A program made the position numbers and the translations under genes. From positions 1 through 16,833 of the forward strand of contig JAUIJG010000058.1 of the NCBI GenBank assembly GCA_030431355.1: a stretch of 16,833 nt of DNA, in the 5' to 3' direction. Every line of letters begins with the position of its first letter. The stretch's first letter is position 1. The DNA comes from a bacterium (GTDB lineage: Bacteria > Cyanobacteriota > Vampirovibrionia > Obscuribacterales > Obscuribacteraceae). Shown here one piece after another: positions 15,724 to 16,833 of this stretch. The notes beneath the pieces are model-generated. The model worked only from the letters and a program-made list of their open reading frames with translations, was not told the origin of the DNA and did no database searches.

Positions 15724-15763
15724 AAATTGCCTACAGTTGTACTGTAGGCAATTTCTCTTTTTT
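15724..15763 (+). terminator. Rho-independent terminator/possible attenuator after the TadG-like gene
   Basis: AAATTGCCTACAG (15724-15736) pairs perfectly over 13 bp with CTGTAGGCAATTT (15742-15754), with a TTGTA loop. It is followed by CTC and six T residues. This is the clearest intrinsic terminator in the window. The last T is immediately before the GGAGGAG of the next gene, so transcripts reading through carry the hairpin directly upstream of the ribosome site. Confidence 0.9.
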
Positions 15764-15770
15764 GGAGGAG
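15764..15770 (+). promoter_or_regulatory. Strong Shine-Dalgarno site for the GTG start at 15776
   Basis: GGAGGAG lies 5 nt before GTG 15776, the strongest ribosome site in the window, and it fixes this non-ATG start. It directly abuts the T-run of the terminator. Confidence 0.85.
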
Positions 15771-15775
15771 AATCG

Positions 15776-16833
15776 GTGAAAAAACAATCTCCGAGCACGC
15801 GAAGGAAGCGCAGGAATGGGCTTGTTTCGCGGCTAAGGGGTATAACCGCAATAGAACTGGCAGCTGTAGTGGCAATACTTATTGTCATTACCGCTTTAAG
15901 TTTCAATATTTGTATTCTGATATTTGCGGCAGACATGTGTGACCGAGCGGCGCGAGATTGTGCTCGTGCGGCAGGTATGATGTCAACCCCCCAAGATGCA
16001 CAAAATGCGATGAACGCTTCATTGTTGCACCACCAGACTAATGCTCCTGGATGGGTAATAACGCAGTTCACATCGCAGCTGGTTGTTTTCGAAGACTACA
16101 TCGACCATGATCCAGTTCTTCCCATGGTGGGCGCGGCAACGACGACCACTTCCGGAAGTACGGGCTCCAATGGAGGTGGAGGAGTCCCATTACCAACACC
16201 CTTGGGCAGTGGCTCTCCCGGTCCCTTCGTTATGGTCAGGACAACATTGAGAGCCCGGATTCCGGCGCCGATTTTCTTCTTCGGTGCTCATTTCCAGGGT
16301 ACTCATGGTAACGAGATGCAGTTCCAGAGTTTGTACACGTTTCCTATAACGAACACACTCGGCCCTGTAGTTGTTGCTAACGTAGCTGGTGATCCGATTA
16401 TCGGAAACGTCACAGGCGGAACCGGTTCAACCGGAACTGCCGGTCCAGCGGGTCCAAGCGGTCCTGCCGGCACCATCGGTGCAGGTGGTCCCTTAGGTCC
16501 CGGAGGTCCCCTCGGTCCTGGAGGTCCTAACGGACCTGGTGGTCCACAGGGTCCTGGAGGTCCAGCCGGTCCTGGAGGTCCTAGCGGACCTGGAGGTCCA
16601 GCTGGTCCTGGTGGTCCTGGCGGTCCAGCCGGTCCTGGCGGTCCAGCCGGTCCTGGCGGTCCAAGTGGTCCTGGAGGACCCGGAGGTCCAGCCGGTCCCG
16701 GAGGTCCAGCTGGTCCTGGAGGTCCTGGAGGTCCTAGCGGACCCGGAGGACCCGGAGGCGCAGCCGGTCCTGGAGGTCCAGCCGGTCCTGGAGGTCCTGG
16801 AGGTCCTAGCGGACCCGGAGGTCCAGCCGGACC
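15776..16833 (+). CDS. Pseudopilin-type protein with collagen-like Gly-X-Y tail (partial, C-terminus beyond window)
   Basis: The frame opens at GTG 15776, fixed by the strong ribosome site, and stays open to the end of the window (352 codons). A basic leader ending RLRG (Gly22) precedes [21 protein letters not shown], so cleavage after Gly22 would put Glu at +5, the prepilin/TadE pattern. After the helix come [14 protein letters not shown], typical of TadE-like proteins, and a globular part to about residue 213. This includes a Ser/Thr/Gly linker ([15 protein letters not shown]) and [19 protein letters not shown]. From residue 214 to the window edge every third residue is Gly: 46 uninterrupted triplets, first mixed (GST, GTA, GTI), then alternating GPG with [12 protein letters not shown] or GPQ. 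This is a collagen-like or polyglycine-II-type fibre domain attached to a pseudopilin. The remainder and any C-terminal anchor are not visible. No other gene in the window has this composition. Confidence 0.85.
   Translation, partial: MKKQSPSTRRKRRNGLVSRLRGITAIELAAVVAILIVITALSFNICILIFAADMCDRAARDCARAAGMMSTPQDAQNAMNASLLHHQTNAPGWVITQFTSQLVVFEDYIDHDPVLPMVGAATTTTSGSTGSNGGGGVPLPTPLGSGSPGPFVMVRTTLRARIPAPIFFFGAHFQGTHGNEMQFQSLYTFPITNTLGPVVVANVAGDPIIGNVTGGTGSTGTAGPAGPSGPAGTIGAGGPLGPGGPLGPGGPNGPGGPQGPGGPAGPGGPSGPGGPAGPGGPGGPAGPGGPAGPGGPSGPGGPGGPAGPGGPAGPGGPGGPSGPGGPGGAAGPGGPAGPGGPGGPSGPGGPAG
16415..16833 (+). repeat. Collagen-like Gly-X-Y coding repeat with 72-bp superrepeat
   Basis: DNA encoding 46 consecutive Gly-X-Y triplets, built of 9-bp and 18-bp variants of GGTCCTGGAGGTCCA-like units, continuing past the window. 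Higher-order duplication is visible: 16701-16749 and 16773-16821 match over 49 bases with one difference, an offset of 72 bp (24 residues). Proline codons in the tract are CCT, CCA and CCC but not CCG, although CCG is used earlier in the same gene. Confidence 0.9.

Noticed and set aside
16415..16833. CRISPR-like or satellite repeat array
   Set aside because: Repeats are multiples of 9 bp, have no unique spacers and translate to unbroken Gly-X-Y triplets; they are coding.

Overview
The window is bacterial chromosome: dense, short intergenic gaps, Shine-Dalgarno sites, signal peptides and lipoprotein signals. The lineage cannot be fixed from sequence alone. Several genes appear to use TTG or GTG starts, TPR proteins are numerous, and a Tad-type pseudopilin cluster is present. 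This mix would fit a deep-branching, non-proteobacterial group (Obscuribacterales/Melainabacteria-like or a planctomycete-like lineage are guesses only). No tRNA, rRNA, insertion sequence, integrase or CRISPR array was seen.

Layout. (1) Positions 1-5080, minus strand: a tightly packed run read right to left. It holds an exported alpha/beta hydrolase, an exported TPR-thioredoxin, an exported caspase-fold protein with TPRs whose catalytic dyad appears lost, and a GH31 alpha-glucosidase that leaves the window at its C-terminal side. (2) 5081-5378: divergent intergenic region. (3) 5379-7867, plus strand: a polytopic membrane protein of unknown function overlapping by ATGA with a TrmJ-type tRNA 2'-O-methyltransferase. 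(4) 8001-10537, plus strand: a TPR lipoprotein, a single-pass membrane-anchored protein, and an HTTM-family (vitamin K-dependent carboxylase-like) polytopic protein. (5) 10455-11249, minus strand: a membrane-anchored helical protein whose 3' end overlaps the HTTM gene by 83 bp. (6) 11472-16833, plus strand: a secreted TPR protein, then a Tad-like surface cluster. The cluster has a TadE-like pseudopilin, a TadG-like protein with a von Willebrand A domain split by a very large insertion, and a second pseudopilin-type protein that runs into an uninterrupted collagen-like Gly-X-Y tract and leaves the window.

The most striking object is this last cluster. Two proteins with prepilin-like N-termini (Gly, then Glu at +5) flank a TadG/VWA protein, and one of the two carries a collagen-like tail. 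A strong intrinsic terminator lies directly against the ribosome binding site of the collagen-tailed gene, so that gene looks separately controlled. The reasonable inference is a secreted or surface-anchored fibre or adhesion device built on Tad-type pseudopilins. The assembly ATPase, platform proteins and secretin are not in this window.
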